Below, in pieces: positions 35,096 through 45,290 of a stretch of 64,000 nucleotides of DNA. A program made the position numbers and the translations under genes. The first letter of the stretch is position 1. Every line of letters begins with the position of its first letter. The DNA is from Dendrocalamus latiflorus. Lineage: Eukaryota; Streptophyta; Magnoliopsida; Poales; Poaceae. Below the pieces are notes generated by a model. The model was not told the origin of the DNA, made no database searches, and saw only the letters and a list, made by a program, of their open reading frames with translations. Location: NCBI GenBank assembly GCA_017311315.1, contig CM029666.1:37830749-37894748 (forward strand). Reading direction: 5' to 3'.

Positions 35096-36172
35096 TGATG
35101 TGACCACGCCACAAACACATATGACAATAGCGCCCAATATCAAGATTGAACTAAAGGTGAATTTGTTTCTTCAGCCTCAACATATTTTAAATGAGAATAT
35201 GATGCTACCTAATGATGAAAATATATATTTTTACAGCACCACGTCACTTTTATACCAATTCAAGCAAGAGTTCAAGATGGACACGTTTTGGAATCCAATT
35301 CGGCCTCCAGATCAATTCGGATTCAGCCTGACAGGTCCAACTTCAAATGTGCATAACTTTCACATATGAAGTCCATTTGAGGTCCACGAGTACTTGTTGA
35401 AAAGATTTTCTAATCCTCTTTCCAATGGATCTAATATCACCTCTAAATTCCTTCTGTGTGCACCGCAATAATCAAAAGAGTCCGTATTGGGCACGTACTG
35501 AAATCGGATTCGGACTGCTGCAATGGTGCAAGTTTAAACGGACATAACTTCCTTATACGGACTCCGTTTGGGACGTTCTTGGACTTGATGGAAAGCTTAT
35601 CAAGTCTTCTTTCTAAAGGATTCAATCCCATCTTCAAATTCTGTCCGAGCCGGCCGCAATCGTCAAAAGAGTCCGTGTTGGTTTCTGAGTCCGAGTCAAA
35701 AGGTGCTGCGCCACCTCCTCTTGGGCCTTTGGGCCTTGTAACCCTAGAGGCATGCACCTTGGCCGCCACCCCTGGTCGTTCTCTCTATATAAGAGCCGTC
35801 GTCTCCTCTGCTAGGACCTGGATTTCGTTGAGTCTAGGTTTAGCTATTATGCAAACTTCTGTTCTTCAGTTGTGTCGGACGACCACCTGTCAAGACAGCC
35901 TTCGGAATCTCACCTTTTGAATTCAATAGAAATATTTGCAATTTCAGATTGCTTGTTATCTTTTTCTTGCGTGTTCTTCGATTGCATGCAGGAATAGATC
36001 TTCGTGGTCAGGTCAACCGCGTTCTTGGCACGGTTGATAACATCTTGGGGTTGGTTCAGCGATTGCTAAGGCGCAAGCGACGTCGTACGGTTGTAGTCGG
36101 ATCGCAAGAGTCACCTCCACCAAAATCGATAGTTATCATCCTATCGGAAGATCGGGATCCATCGCCTCATCA
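35096..36172 (+). mobile_element. LTR with polypurine tract on its left and primer site on its right
   Basis: 1,077 bp, beginning TGATGTGACC and ending GCCTCATCA, so the tips are TGATG/CATCA inverted repeats. A TATA-like TCTCTATATAAGAGCC lies near 35787-35802. The left neighbour is a polypurine tract; the right neighbour is a primer site at 36174-36186. One LTR therefore joins a 3' internal end to a 5' internal end. Confidence 0.7.
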
Positions 36173-36173
36173 G

Positions 36174-36186
36174 TTGGTATCAGAGC
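36174..36186 (+). other. Primer binding site (tRNA-Met type)
   Basis: TTGGTATCAGAGC begins one base after the LTR end at 36172. Confidence 0.88.
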
Positions 36187-36879
36187 TTCAATTGATTGGT
36201 AGGAATTTCTTATATCCCTAGTTAGTAGATTGGTTTTTATTTCCTATAGTCTAGAAAAAAATTGCCCCCACAAAAAGAGTTAATTTCCGCTGACCAAACC
36301 CCGTTGTGCCTTTCAATCTGTTAGTTTTGGTTTGCTAAATTGAATTTGTGTCCGTCTTAGCATTGTCTAGTTGCTGGTCCTATCTTTGTTCCTTTAAAAA
36401 TCCAAACAAAAAAATTCCGCACCACGACAATAGTAACAAAGGCGACGGACAGCTCTTATTGACCCATGCTAAGTGGGAGATCCGATCATCGAAACGTGAA
36501 AAGCAATAACACTTCTAAGGGTGATGGCTAAGACCATCAGAATCAGAAGTTTGATAAGGCAAAAGTGAGGTGTTATAATTGTAACAATTATGGACACTTT
36601 GCTTCAGAATGCCCCAAGCCGAAGATAAAGAAAGTGTTTGTTGCCGAAGCGCTCCGCAATGATGAATCAACAGTGCTATGATGATGAGCTTAGTAAGTCG
36701 TAGGTGAGACCGATTGCCTCAATGTTTTAGAATTTTTGCATCCGAATGAACATGTGCTCGCTAAGTTGAGTTCTATATGTAGCTTGCATATAGGACGCTT
36801 CATGTGGAGGCGTAGCTAGTAGTTCATAATGCATTGAGACTAAAACTAGAGTATGTCAAGTCAAGATTAAGGGGAAGAT
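36187..36879 (+). pseudogene. Internal gag remnant with CCHC zinc knuckle
   Basis: Most of this is non-coding leader or decayed gag. At about 36566-36680 the plus strand encodes VRCYNCNNYGHFASECPKPK, a CX2CX4HX4C knuckle typical of copia gag, followed by stops. It ends in AAGATTAAGGGGAAGAT, a polypurine-like tract before the next LTR start at 36880. Pol is absent. Confidence 0.7.
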
Positions 36880-37220
36880 TGTTAGAAATAATCTTGACTT
36901 CGAGTCCAAGACGTAATAGAGTCTGTCTCCATGTGTAATTTAAGTTGAAATTGTGTTCAACTTAAAATTCGAATACGTATACTAGTAGAAGATTATTAAC
37001 TTATATATACGGCCCGCCTCCCCTTCCCTCGTGAGCCGTTTGCGGTTTTCCCAGCAGGTACGGCCCACGTAGCTTCCCCTTCCCGTTTCAGCCTTGCCCC
37101 CAGCACTGTTGCCGACGGCCCAGTAACACGTGCTTCCCCTTTCCCAGGCCATTTCCCCACTAGACGAAATTACTGTATTTGTCGCGACTTTTTAGTTTCC
37201 CTTCTTCGGGGATTGGGGAT
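36880..37220 (+). mobile_element. Copia-type LTR start (right end uncertain)
   Basis: It begins TGTTAGAAATAATCTTGAC after a purine-rich tract, with a TATA-like ACTTATATATACGG near 36990-37003 followed by a C-rich leader. It does not match the LTR at 35096-36172, so the internal remnant between them is probably a recombinant of two families. The right border was not found. Confidence 0.55.
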
Positions 37221-37242
37221 TAATTGGGCCGGGAGACAAAGT

Positions 37243-37460
37243 CGACCTTCAAATGAATAAACCTGTGACTTTCAAATGCTCACGTGAAAAAAGACGGTAG
37301 ATTTCTTCCACCTGGCAATAGTCAACTTTCAAATTGATAAAACTGGGACTTTCAAATGCTTACATGAAAAACAAACAGTAGGTTTCTTCCATTTGCCAAC
37401 AGTCAACTTTCAAATGGATAAAAACTGACTTCCAAACACTTACATGAAAAGGCTAAATAA
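37243..37460 (+). repeat. Three ~80-bp tandem repeats
   Basis: GACTTTCAAATGCTCACGTG at 37267, a close copy at 37347, and GACTTCCAAACACTTACATG at 37427 give a period of 80 bp. Each unit also has TTTCTTCCA and AGTCAACTTTCAAAT parts. Non-coding. Confidence 0.85.
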
Positions 37461-38381
37461 TGCAAAAACTAAAAAAATCTAGTCATGCAAACTTTCAAAC
37501 AGTGTGTTACTAGAAATATCAAACGTGCACATAATACCTCGCACAGCTGACACGACCAACTTTTGTTCTTAATGCAAACCTCAAAACGCTAATTATGCAA
37601 ATTTTGATTTTTTTTTTTCATTACTGGGAATTTCGTGCAACCTGGAGAAAAATATTTTGGAACCATGGAAAGCAATCTAGTAGAGTTCCAAGGAAAAATC
37701 GCGCAATTATTATATAAACAAAATACAAAACACACATGTGTGATATCATGAAAAACCAGTGCGCAAATACACACAAACTTTCATCTTCACAATGTAGTGG
37801 ATTTGTCGACACAGAAAATGAAGTGGAAAGAAAACATGGCCTGCAATATTTATAAGTAAAAGGGTAAAAAAAATGTTTGATCTACCGGTGGCTCCTAAAT
37901 TAGTTTTCTTTAGTAAATTGTTTAATGGTTGATAGGGGGTCCAAGGGGTTTTATTTTATTTTCTAATTATTTTTACTTGGTAAAATTTGGAGAGGCTGAT
38001 AGGTGGGGCCATGCCTTACATGGACTTGGTCCACATGGCTATCTACAAGAGGTGTGAGTCCACATGTTAGGGGCTGCTAAGTTTTAAATTGGTGTTAATT
38101 AGGATTCTTAACCATGCAGGGCCCACATGCCATACTAATGCTAAGTATATACTTAACAGTTAGCTTAATTCCTAAATTAATTTAATTATATGGCAAGTAG
38201 GGCCACTGGTCAGTGACATTAAGCAGAGTCGTAGAGTTCATGATGAAGCTCCTTGGTGAGCTCGCTGATGGTGAAAGAGAGGTTGGCATGCTTGGCTGAG
38301 GGCCAAAATGGGATGTATGGGCTAAGAGCTAGCTATAGGTGGTGACGGCGCTTGGCGAGACGCACTAAAGTGGTAGCTAAC
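37461..38381. other. Non-coding spacer
   Basis: No gene seen. A/T-rich to about 38200, then a mixed sequence leading to the LTR start at 38382. Confidence 0.4.
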
Positions 38382-39860
38382 TGTAACATCCCAAATTTTG
38401 CATTCTTTAAAAAAAATTAATTTCAAATTAATTATTTCAAATATTTGGATTTTATGTGTAATCTTGGAATTAATCTCAATTCCATTCCAACCCGAAATAT
38501 GAGATTCAAATTCAAAATTCAAATCCAATTTCCAAATTCAAAATTCAAGTCAAAAAATCTAAAAATATTTTCTTCCTCGGGCCAAGCCCATTTTCTTTTT
38601 TTCCTTTGGCCCAACCCAAATTTCTTCTGGCCCAGGCCCATCCTTTCCTTTCCTTTCCTTTCCTTTTTTCTTTTCCCTCTTTCTTTTCTTTCCTTCCTTT
38701 CTCTCTCTTCTTGTTTTCCCTTCCTACTTCCTCTGTTCGGTCGAACCAAAGCAGCAGCACCATGGCACCAGTTGCGCCAAGCCAGGGAGCCATGCCTCCT
38801 TTCCCTTCTTTGCCTGCATGAAGAACATCCCTAATTATGCATGCAATCAATTCCCTTCCATTTCCTTTCCAATTCGTTGCCCTTTAATCATTCACTTTCT
38901 CGTTCATCCATTTCCAATTTGAATGCTAAAACTGTCAACCACGAAGCCCATGAATATACATCGGTTTTCATCTCCACCAAGCCTTCATATTGGGTTCCTA
39001 TGACTGTGTTGCCTCGCTTCACACCTTCCTCAAACTTTTCAGAGCTTCCAAACACCGTCGTCGCTGTGAGACCGTTGTTCCCGAAACCAATCATTGCCAC
39101 AACTGACGTTTCGACCACTCTAGTGAAGTTTTTTCAAAATCTATTCATGTCATATTATGTTCTTGAGTCTTATCAACTCTCATGTCAATTTAATTTGATT
39201 TTCATGTAGAGAATCATCGTGAATCGAGCTTTTCCCAAAAATCGGCTGAAATCGCCTCCCGTCGTCGATTCGTCGCCTCTGGTGAGACAAATTTCAATTC
39301 CTCACTCCTACACCATCACCATCATCTCCCCTTTGTGTTCCATGCATCAATTTGCGCAATGTATCGCTGAGGAGAGCCGTCACGAGTGTCACCCCATTTA
39401 CCATGGTAGGTCACCATCACGAGCCAATTCCGATCATTCCCCAACCAAGTCAACTCCACCAATGCATTCCTTGGGCCAAGACCGTGCCCGTGCTTGCGCT
39501 CGCCATTGCCGGAGCTTTGTCATCACTGCGCCACCCACCGCTCCAGGTGCCGTTGTCACCGCCACCAACCACTATTTGCCATGACGTCGCCTCCCATGCC
39601 TTCCCCGAGGACCCCTCGACCCATTTTGCTATTCGGGCAAGTCGCCTGCGCCTTCCCTTGGTCGACGTCAACGCCCACCAGAGCTACTATGTTCTTCTTG
39701 TGTGTGCTTTGTTCTTTCCTGGGAAGTTGAGCAAAGCATCATGATGCTGATAGATGCGAATGCGATGCGAGCACAATAGCCACGACCGGGTTTTCCCGCT
39801 CGGTTTGTTTGGGTCCACATGTTGGCTCACAACTTTCTTATGAGGTGAAGAGGAGGGGTA
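38382..39860 (+). mobile_element. Gypsy-type LTR, third TGTAACATC copy
   Basis: It starts TGTAACATCCCAAATTTTGC, then AATTCAAATCC-type runs and a (CCTTT)n tract near 38645-38700. The C-rich transcribed part (38760-39760) gives long but meaningless frames on both strands. The right end is truncated or not identified. Confidence 0.6.
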
Positions 39861-42180
39861 GATGAACCATCGCTATTAACTTCTTTTTTAAGTAGTAGAG
39901 ATGCTACTTGGAACTTAGAAGTCGGTACTCCTGAATCCTGATTGATTCCAGAAAGAAAAATTCACCTGTGTTCATAAACCTCGCTGTGCTGGGCCAACTA
40001 GGTTGACTTGGATCAAAGGCCTACGACCCACCAAGGGTTCATTAAACTCACTTGCTCACAACTTCCACCGTCCAATTCCGACCTAACATGCCTAGCCTGG
40101 GACGAAGGCCCAACTATCTGCCAAACTTTGGCCCGTGTCACTTCTTCATTTCATTTTCCTTTCCGAACTTTGGCCAACTCGTCGGTCTTTTGCAGCACGT
40201 GCACGTCGTAGCACCTGTTCATCCTAGCATTGCTCCTGAAAAGAACTGACCTGCCAAAATAGAGTACTTACCGCATATGCCTTGTCCAAAACCCACCAAT
40301 GGAGAAGAGAACAACAACATGGCGATATCGACACCTCCCAATGCTGAAAAAAGGGATAAAAACACGCCGACTTGCGCGAGCAACAGGCCGCCCAAGCCGC
40401 GGTGTCATCGTGAATGTTGAGTTATATGCACCAATCAATCCACTCAAAACTTTAACTTGATGAGAAAAGACGAACAATTCACTTATACTTCAGTACTCTC
40501 CTCACGTGTAGATTTTCACAGGTCTAAGACGTGGAATAGAAGTAAGCTGCAATTATTTTTAATTACGCCAACCGTATCTTAAACTCAAAACCTCTTAGTT
40601 CTGATATCATATTAAGTTACATACACCAACCAATTTACTTAAAAATTAACCTGGTAAGAAAAAACGAATAATTTATTTATATTCACACACAACTTGCATA
40701 TGCACGCGCGCACGACACGGCACAGCAGCGGCACGGGCGATCGAATTCGAGGCGACGGAAATTCCCACCAAACCAAACCAGCCTCCTCACAGAAAACCAC
40801 CACCACCGGCGCGACGTTCGGGGGTGCGAATCTGAAGACTTGCTCGCCGCGTGCGGACAAGCGCGCCGGCGTCTTATGCTTGTTCAGGCACGCGCGCGGC
40901 TGGCTAGGATATCGCACCTAACCGGAAACTTCTACTGTTAAGCTGACACGTGGGGTCACCTTCCAATTGGTCGCATGGTGGGCCCACGTGTTAGAGGTTG
41001 GGTTACTAGCGATGACAAAAATGTCCTGTTTTGGTGGGGATTACATTAGGGAAAGAATCTCTTGTTGGTCATCTCGACCTCTCTGTTTGTGGTTGCGTTG
41101 CCCGGTTGGAGAGTAGTATATGCTCTCTGAGTCTCTGATTTCATTGTCTAATCTGTAATCCTAAAAGTTGATGCTACTGCTGCTAGTAGTTGGTACAGTC
41201 TGATCTGACGTAGACTATGATGTGAGCGACCATCCATTTCAGAACCCCCAGTTCAAACTTCAAATCCTCCACGACGCTAATATATATATCGAACGAACTT
41301 GTGTGCACTGTACCCTGGCGAGTGATCAATCCTGCCGTATACAGCGAGTTGTTTGGCCTGCATTGGCCAAAGAAGCCAACCAGTGTCGCGTCCAAATTCG
41401 GCCAGGGCATGGAACTCTGTTTGAGTGGCCCTCTAGCGAAAAAAGCAAAGCTACGTTTCAACTTTGATGTGACGTTACAGTCTCGCGGTGCAGGTGTCCT
41501 TGCTCCTTGGCACTACGAATCCCAACTACGAGTTTCACTGCACAGGTTGTATATGCTGTACATATGACTGCAGCGACCATGGTGTGCAATAGTGTCGTGT
41601 GTCACTGTAGAGAAGCAAACATGCATGCTAGGCACTTCATACGAATCGAGTCCAACTACACCGACAATGAAATTAGGAAAAAAGAAAGGTTTTTAGAGGC
41701 TTTGATCCATCGTTCAGACTTTTTGCTCGTAACGCCTGGTTCATTTTCTCGTAGCCGTCATGATTTCATCGACTGAGCGCAACCTGCCTCTGCTCAAGTA
41801 GTGTGCTTGTCCCCTGCTAACACACAGGCCATGGTGCTTTGTCATAGTTCACGGGACCAAACGTCAGCGAACGTCCAATGAGGAGCAATGGCAGATGCAA
41901 AAAAAAAAAAAACTAACTCAAAATCTTCATAAAACTCAGTGTGCTCAACTAGCAGCAAGCCAATGCGTAACGTGAGCACCGCAACATTTCGATGGCACGA
42001 TCAATGCCAATTCTATGCATTGGCATGTGCATACAAAGTAGACGAACTGAAAACCAAAATAACACCGAGCGCGCGATCGCTGCATCTACGTGCGTACGTA
42101 GCTCTGCTGCTCGATCCTGACCTTCGAGAGAACATCTACAGCTTGGCTGAACAAGCATCTGGGTGATCACTTGGTCACAC
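39861..42180. other. Intergenic region 3' of the OVATE gene
   Basis: Apart from the TRIM-like element at 40415-40685, no gene is recognised. Frames at 40008-40249, 41183-41776 and 41939-42170 have no domain. The poly-A at 41900-41911 and the A/T-rich sequence near 42080 may be part of the 3' UTR or spacer of the minus-strand OVATE gene. Confidence 0.4.
40415..40685 (-). mobile_element. TRIM-like miniature LTR retrotransposon
   Basis: Two direct repeats of about 78 bp: 40415-40492 (TGTTGAGTTATATGCACCAA...) and about 40610-40685 (TATTAAGTTACATACACCAA...). On the minus strand the repeat runs TGAAGTATAAG...CTCAACA. The interior is only about 117 bp. It has a tRNA-Met-like primer site TGATATCAGAAC (plus-strand 40598-40609) beside the right repeat, and a purine tract GAGGAGAG (minus strand, near 40496-40503) beside the left one. 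No coding capacity. The repeats are clearly diverged and no target duplication was found, so it is an old copy. Confidence 0.72.
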
Positions 42181-43260
42181 TCACTCCTCGCCGAAGATGG
42201 CCTCCCAGACGTCCTCGAAGGCGGCGAGGATTGCCGGGTGGTGCTGCGGCGAGTTGAGCGAGAGGTACGACCCCAGGAGCTCCTCCATCTCCCCCACGCT
42301 GCCGATGCGCCCCTCCACGACCATCTCCACCATCGAGCTCCGGAAGTCCGCGTAAGGGTTGCTCGACCGCTTCACCACCGCCATGCCCGCGCCGATGGCG
42401 CCGCCGGTCTCCTCCGCGCCCACCTTCTTGATCGCTTTGTCCTCCTCCTTCCTGTCGTTGCATTCGTGGTTCTTCGCCGACACGGATTCAAGCGGCCGGA
42501 AGGCCTCTGGTGGGTCGCGGGTTCTTGGAAATGCGCGCCGCGCAGCGCGGCGAGCCGCGTTCTTGTGGTTCTTCCTGGCGACACTTCTGCTGTTGGTGTG
42601 GTAAAACTCGGAAGTGGAGTCGGAGGAGACGCTGAGGGACGAGAAGAGGGTCCTCGTCTCGGCCTCCTCGCCGCTCTCCTCGTCGGTGAGCTCGTCGTCG
42701 GTCACGGTGGACGACGAGCAGCTGTACGCCGCTGATGTCCTCCTGGGGAGCCGCGCGCGCCCCCAGGAGGAGGGTGAACAATGCCGCCTCGACGCCGACG
42801 GGGAGAGCGGCTTGCTCCTGCTCCTGCTCCTGCTCCTGCTCTGTTTTTTGGCGTCCCTTATTGGCAACGATGACTGCAGGAGGGGCGCGTCAGAGTGGAC
42901 GGAGCGGCGGCCGGAGGCGGCCGCGGCCCCGCCAGTGCAGTCGATGGAGATGTGCACGAGCGACGCGCTACGGCGACGGCGGCGGGTACGGCTGCCGCCG
43001 TCAAGCTTGGGCCTCTGGTAGGTGCAGGGGGTGCAGAAGTAAGGGGAAGGTGGTGATTCTTGGTGGGAGTCGGCTTTGGCCTTATCGAGGCTGACGAAGG
43101 CCGTGGCCGAGGCGGTCGTGGTCGTGGTGGTGTTGGTGGCGCAAGAAGAGCGCACAAGGAGCTGCGCGAGCCTCTGCTTCAGCCGTCCTCCCGCGCCGAC
43201 GCCGGCGCGGCGGTGGGGGCTTTTGTCCATGAAGGGTGTATGCGTTGTACTATGATTCAT
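42181..43260 (-). CDS. OVATE family protein (transcriptional repressor), 359 aa, single exon
   Basis: OVATE family proteins repress transcription and bind TALE homeodomain and TRM proteins, affecting organ shape. The C-terminal OVATE (DUF623) domain is clear at residues 292-359: VVKRSSNPYADFRSSMVEMV, then MEELLGSYLSLNS, HPAILAAFEDVWEAIF. The remainder is low-complexity, as is usual in the family, with an RRRRR basic stretch near residue 93, an SRSRSRSRSK run, and Ser/Thr- and acidic-rich segments that could hold a nuclear signal. No intron, like most family members. The start at 43260 is the first in-frame ATG below a TATA box; the next Met (43230, MDKSPHRR) is an alternative. The neighbours are repeats, so context adds nothing about function. 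The exact family member cannot be assigned. Confidence 0.92.
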   Translation of the reverse strand: MNHSTTHTPFMDKSPHRRAGVGAGGRLKQRLAQLLVRSSCATNTTTTTTASATAFVSLDKAKADSHQESPPSPYFCTPCTYQRPKLDGGSRTRRRRRSASLVHISIDCTGGAAAASGRRSVHSDAPLLQSSLPIRDAKKQSRSRSRSRSKPLSPSASRRHCSPSSWGRARLPRRTSAAYSCSSSTVTDDELTDEESGEEAETRTLFSSLSVSSDSTSEFYHTNSRSVARKNHKNAARRAARRAFPRTRDPPEAFRPLESVSAKNHECNDRKEEDKAIKKVGAEETGGAIGAGMAVVKRSSNPYADFRSSMVEMVVEGRIGSVGEMEELLGSYLSLNSPQHHPAILAAFEDVWEAIFGEE

Positions 43261-43322
43261 TGCGCTAGGAGTGGACTCGAGTGCCTGGTTTTTGGTTTAT
43301 CTCACGTCCCGTCTTGCTTCCC

Positions 43323-43330
43323 TTTTATAA
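43323..43330 (-). promoter_or_regulatory. TATA box of the OVATE gene
   Basis: The plus strand TTTTATAA gives TTATAAAA on the minus strand, about 63-70 bp upstream of the chosen ATG. This is a plausible core promoter position with a short leader. Confidence 0.65.
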
Positions 43331-43333
43331 GGG

Positions 43334-44462
43334 GGTGCGAAGTGTCAAGTGAAAGAGGTTTAAGGACTTACGGGTAGGAAGTGAGTGAGTAGAAGAAGAA
43401 TCTGGGGAGATTTCTTAGCCATGTGTAGGATGTAGGGGAGGGGGCGCACGGCACGGGCTTACATTACTTGGGTGGTGGATGATAAGAAAACTGTGAGCTT
43501 TTACCAAGATGTGAGTAGTAGTGGCAGCATGGCCTCGTGGAATATTTGCCTGCAGAGGAGCACGAGAAGCGTGCACCCTTTTGCTCTTGTAACTGCACCG
43601 GGAGGATTACTAGGTTAAACCGTTAAGGCTAGGCGTGTACACATATCGTCAATGGTGGAGATTGTTGTAGGCAATATTTAAGAAGACGCTAGACGATAGA
43701 TGTACGATGAGACCGGAACTAGGTGACCGAATTAAAAATAAGGCTGTTGTATATTATAAAGTTTTTTTTGAATAGGCAAAATTAATTCACAGCAGAGAAG
43801 CTCTATACAACCCTCAAACTGGGTCAATATTTTTGTACCTCCTCATGCTGGCTAAGTTAGGTCCAAGATGACAGTAGCCAGGCAATGAAGCCCATTGAAT
43901 CCATGGCCCTAAATCCCACTTCGCATTCTTCCTAGCCCTCCTATCCATAGCACCTAGGGTTCCACCCTCACGCCCACAACGCCTTCTCCAAAAAAAACCC
44001 TTTCCCCTCAACGCTTCCTCCCAAAACCCTTTTCCCCCGCTGCCACAGCCAACACTACTGCACCTCACTGTAGCCATTGCTGCTGCCTACTTTCCCTTCT
44101 GCAAGAGCGTCACCACCAGCCGCCACCATGGTAAGCTCTGCTCCTCTTCTCCCTCTCCTTCAACTGCTTCCTCCTGGTTGGATTGATTTGACATGCTGAG
44201 CGGCACCGCAAAGGGGAGCAACGATGGAGGGGAGACGGGGAAGACGGCGGACGGGAATGGGCAAAGGGAAGACGGTGAAGGGGAGGGAAGACGGCCCCAT
44301 GCTCTTGGTCGCCGCCTCGTGCGCCTAGGCGCCGCATGGCCACCGCGCTCACCTGGTAGACCGTTGCGCCGAGGCCGCCTTGGATCGCCTCGCCACCTAG
44401 CCATCCGACTAAAGGGCAAGGCACGGTGGCACCTTGCCACCCAACACCTAGGTGGTCGTCTA
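43334..44462. other. OVATE upstream region and unrecognised fragment
   Basis: Bases 43334-43790 are the upstream spacer. Bases 44040-44170 look like a plant gene's first exon edge: a CACCACCAGCCGCCACC leader, ATG at 44128, directly followed by a GTAAGC donor. No downstream exon is recognised before the LTR relic at 44463. GC-rich frames at 44087-44468 on both strands have no domain. Confidence 0.35.
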
Positions 44463-45290
44463 TGTTAGAAATTGGCCCATTTTCTTAATTCCAAAGTATG
44501 CATGGTTTAGTACCATATTGCTAAGGAAAGTTGAGGAAGACCGATTTATAAGGTGGAGTCCTCACCACTCCTTGAATATGCATAAAGATGGTATGCGTAA
44601 GGTTCTGTCTAGTCACAAACGTGCGCACGCGCGCGTGTATTCACGTATTTTCGCATGAAAATCGCGTGACTTGTAACTTGCGACGCGCGACTGTGCCATG
44701 ACGTGGCGCGCCACTTGGCAGACCAAGTCTATCTTTATTTTTGCTGAACCCTGCACCACACACTCTCTCTCTCTCTGTTTGAATGAGATTCAAACATTTG
44801 AATGAGGCAGTTACAAGTGGATTTACACTGCTTAATTCATCAGTTACCAATGCATAATTATGTCTGAAATGCAGCAGTTACTAGTGAATAACTGCAGCGC
44901 CCTTAAAAGGGCATGGAGACGTCCAGGAAAAAAGAGAGAATTTTGCACCTCCATTCTTCCTCTACTTTCTGCTCTGTTCTTTTGTGCTGTTGTGCTGTGC
45001 TGTCTGAATCTCGTCGACCTTTCTCTCGGCGTGCACCTGGAAGGACGGAGAGTGGCTATCTCCGAACCGTTGCTGCAGAGAGTACCTGCACGGGGCGGCA
45101 ATAAGGTTTCAGGGCAGCGCATCTGCGCGACCACTCACTGCACTGCGACATCTACGTTCTGCACTGCGTCAAGCCTACGCGGCTTCCTGTTCTTCATCAG
45201 ACTAACAACTAAGTCGTTCACGCGCATGTACGACTTAGTTACTACATTTTTTGAGTATATTCTGAAGTATAATTAGTAGCCTGCTGTTAG
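44463..45290 (+). mobile_element. Diverged relative of the 46918 copia LTR
   Basis: It starts TGTTAGAAATTGGCCCATTT, comparable to TGTTGGATTAATTGGGATTGGCCCATTTT-like sequence at 46918. It later has ACCTGCACGGGGCGGC and GCGCATCTGCGCGACCACTCA, matching the order of CCTGCACGGGTAGGCGGGCG and GCGCATCGGCGCGACTACTC in that LTR. No primer site or internal region follows. The right end is approximate. Probably an old solo LTR. Confidence 0.6.

Noticed and set aside
38445..39744. Several plus- and minus-strand frames
   Set aside because: Pyrimidine-rich LTR DNA, with frames on both strands and no recognisable protein.
42163..42735. 190-codon plus-strand frame over the OVATE gene
   Set aside because: An antisense shadow. 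The minus-strand protein has a clear OVATE domain and a TATA box.
44128..44133. ATG directly followed by a GTAAGC donor, as in ribosomal protein genes
   Set aside because: No second exon is recognisable before the LTR relic at 44463, so a gene cannot be supported.
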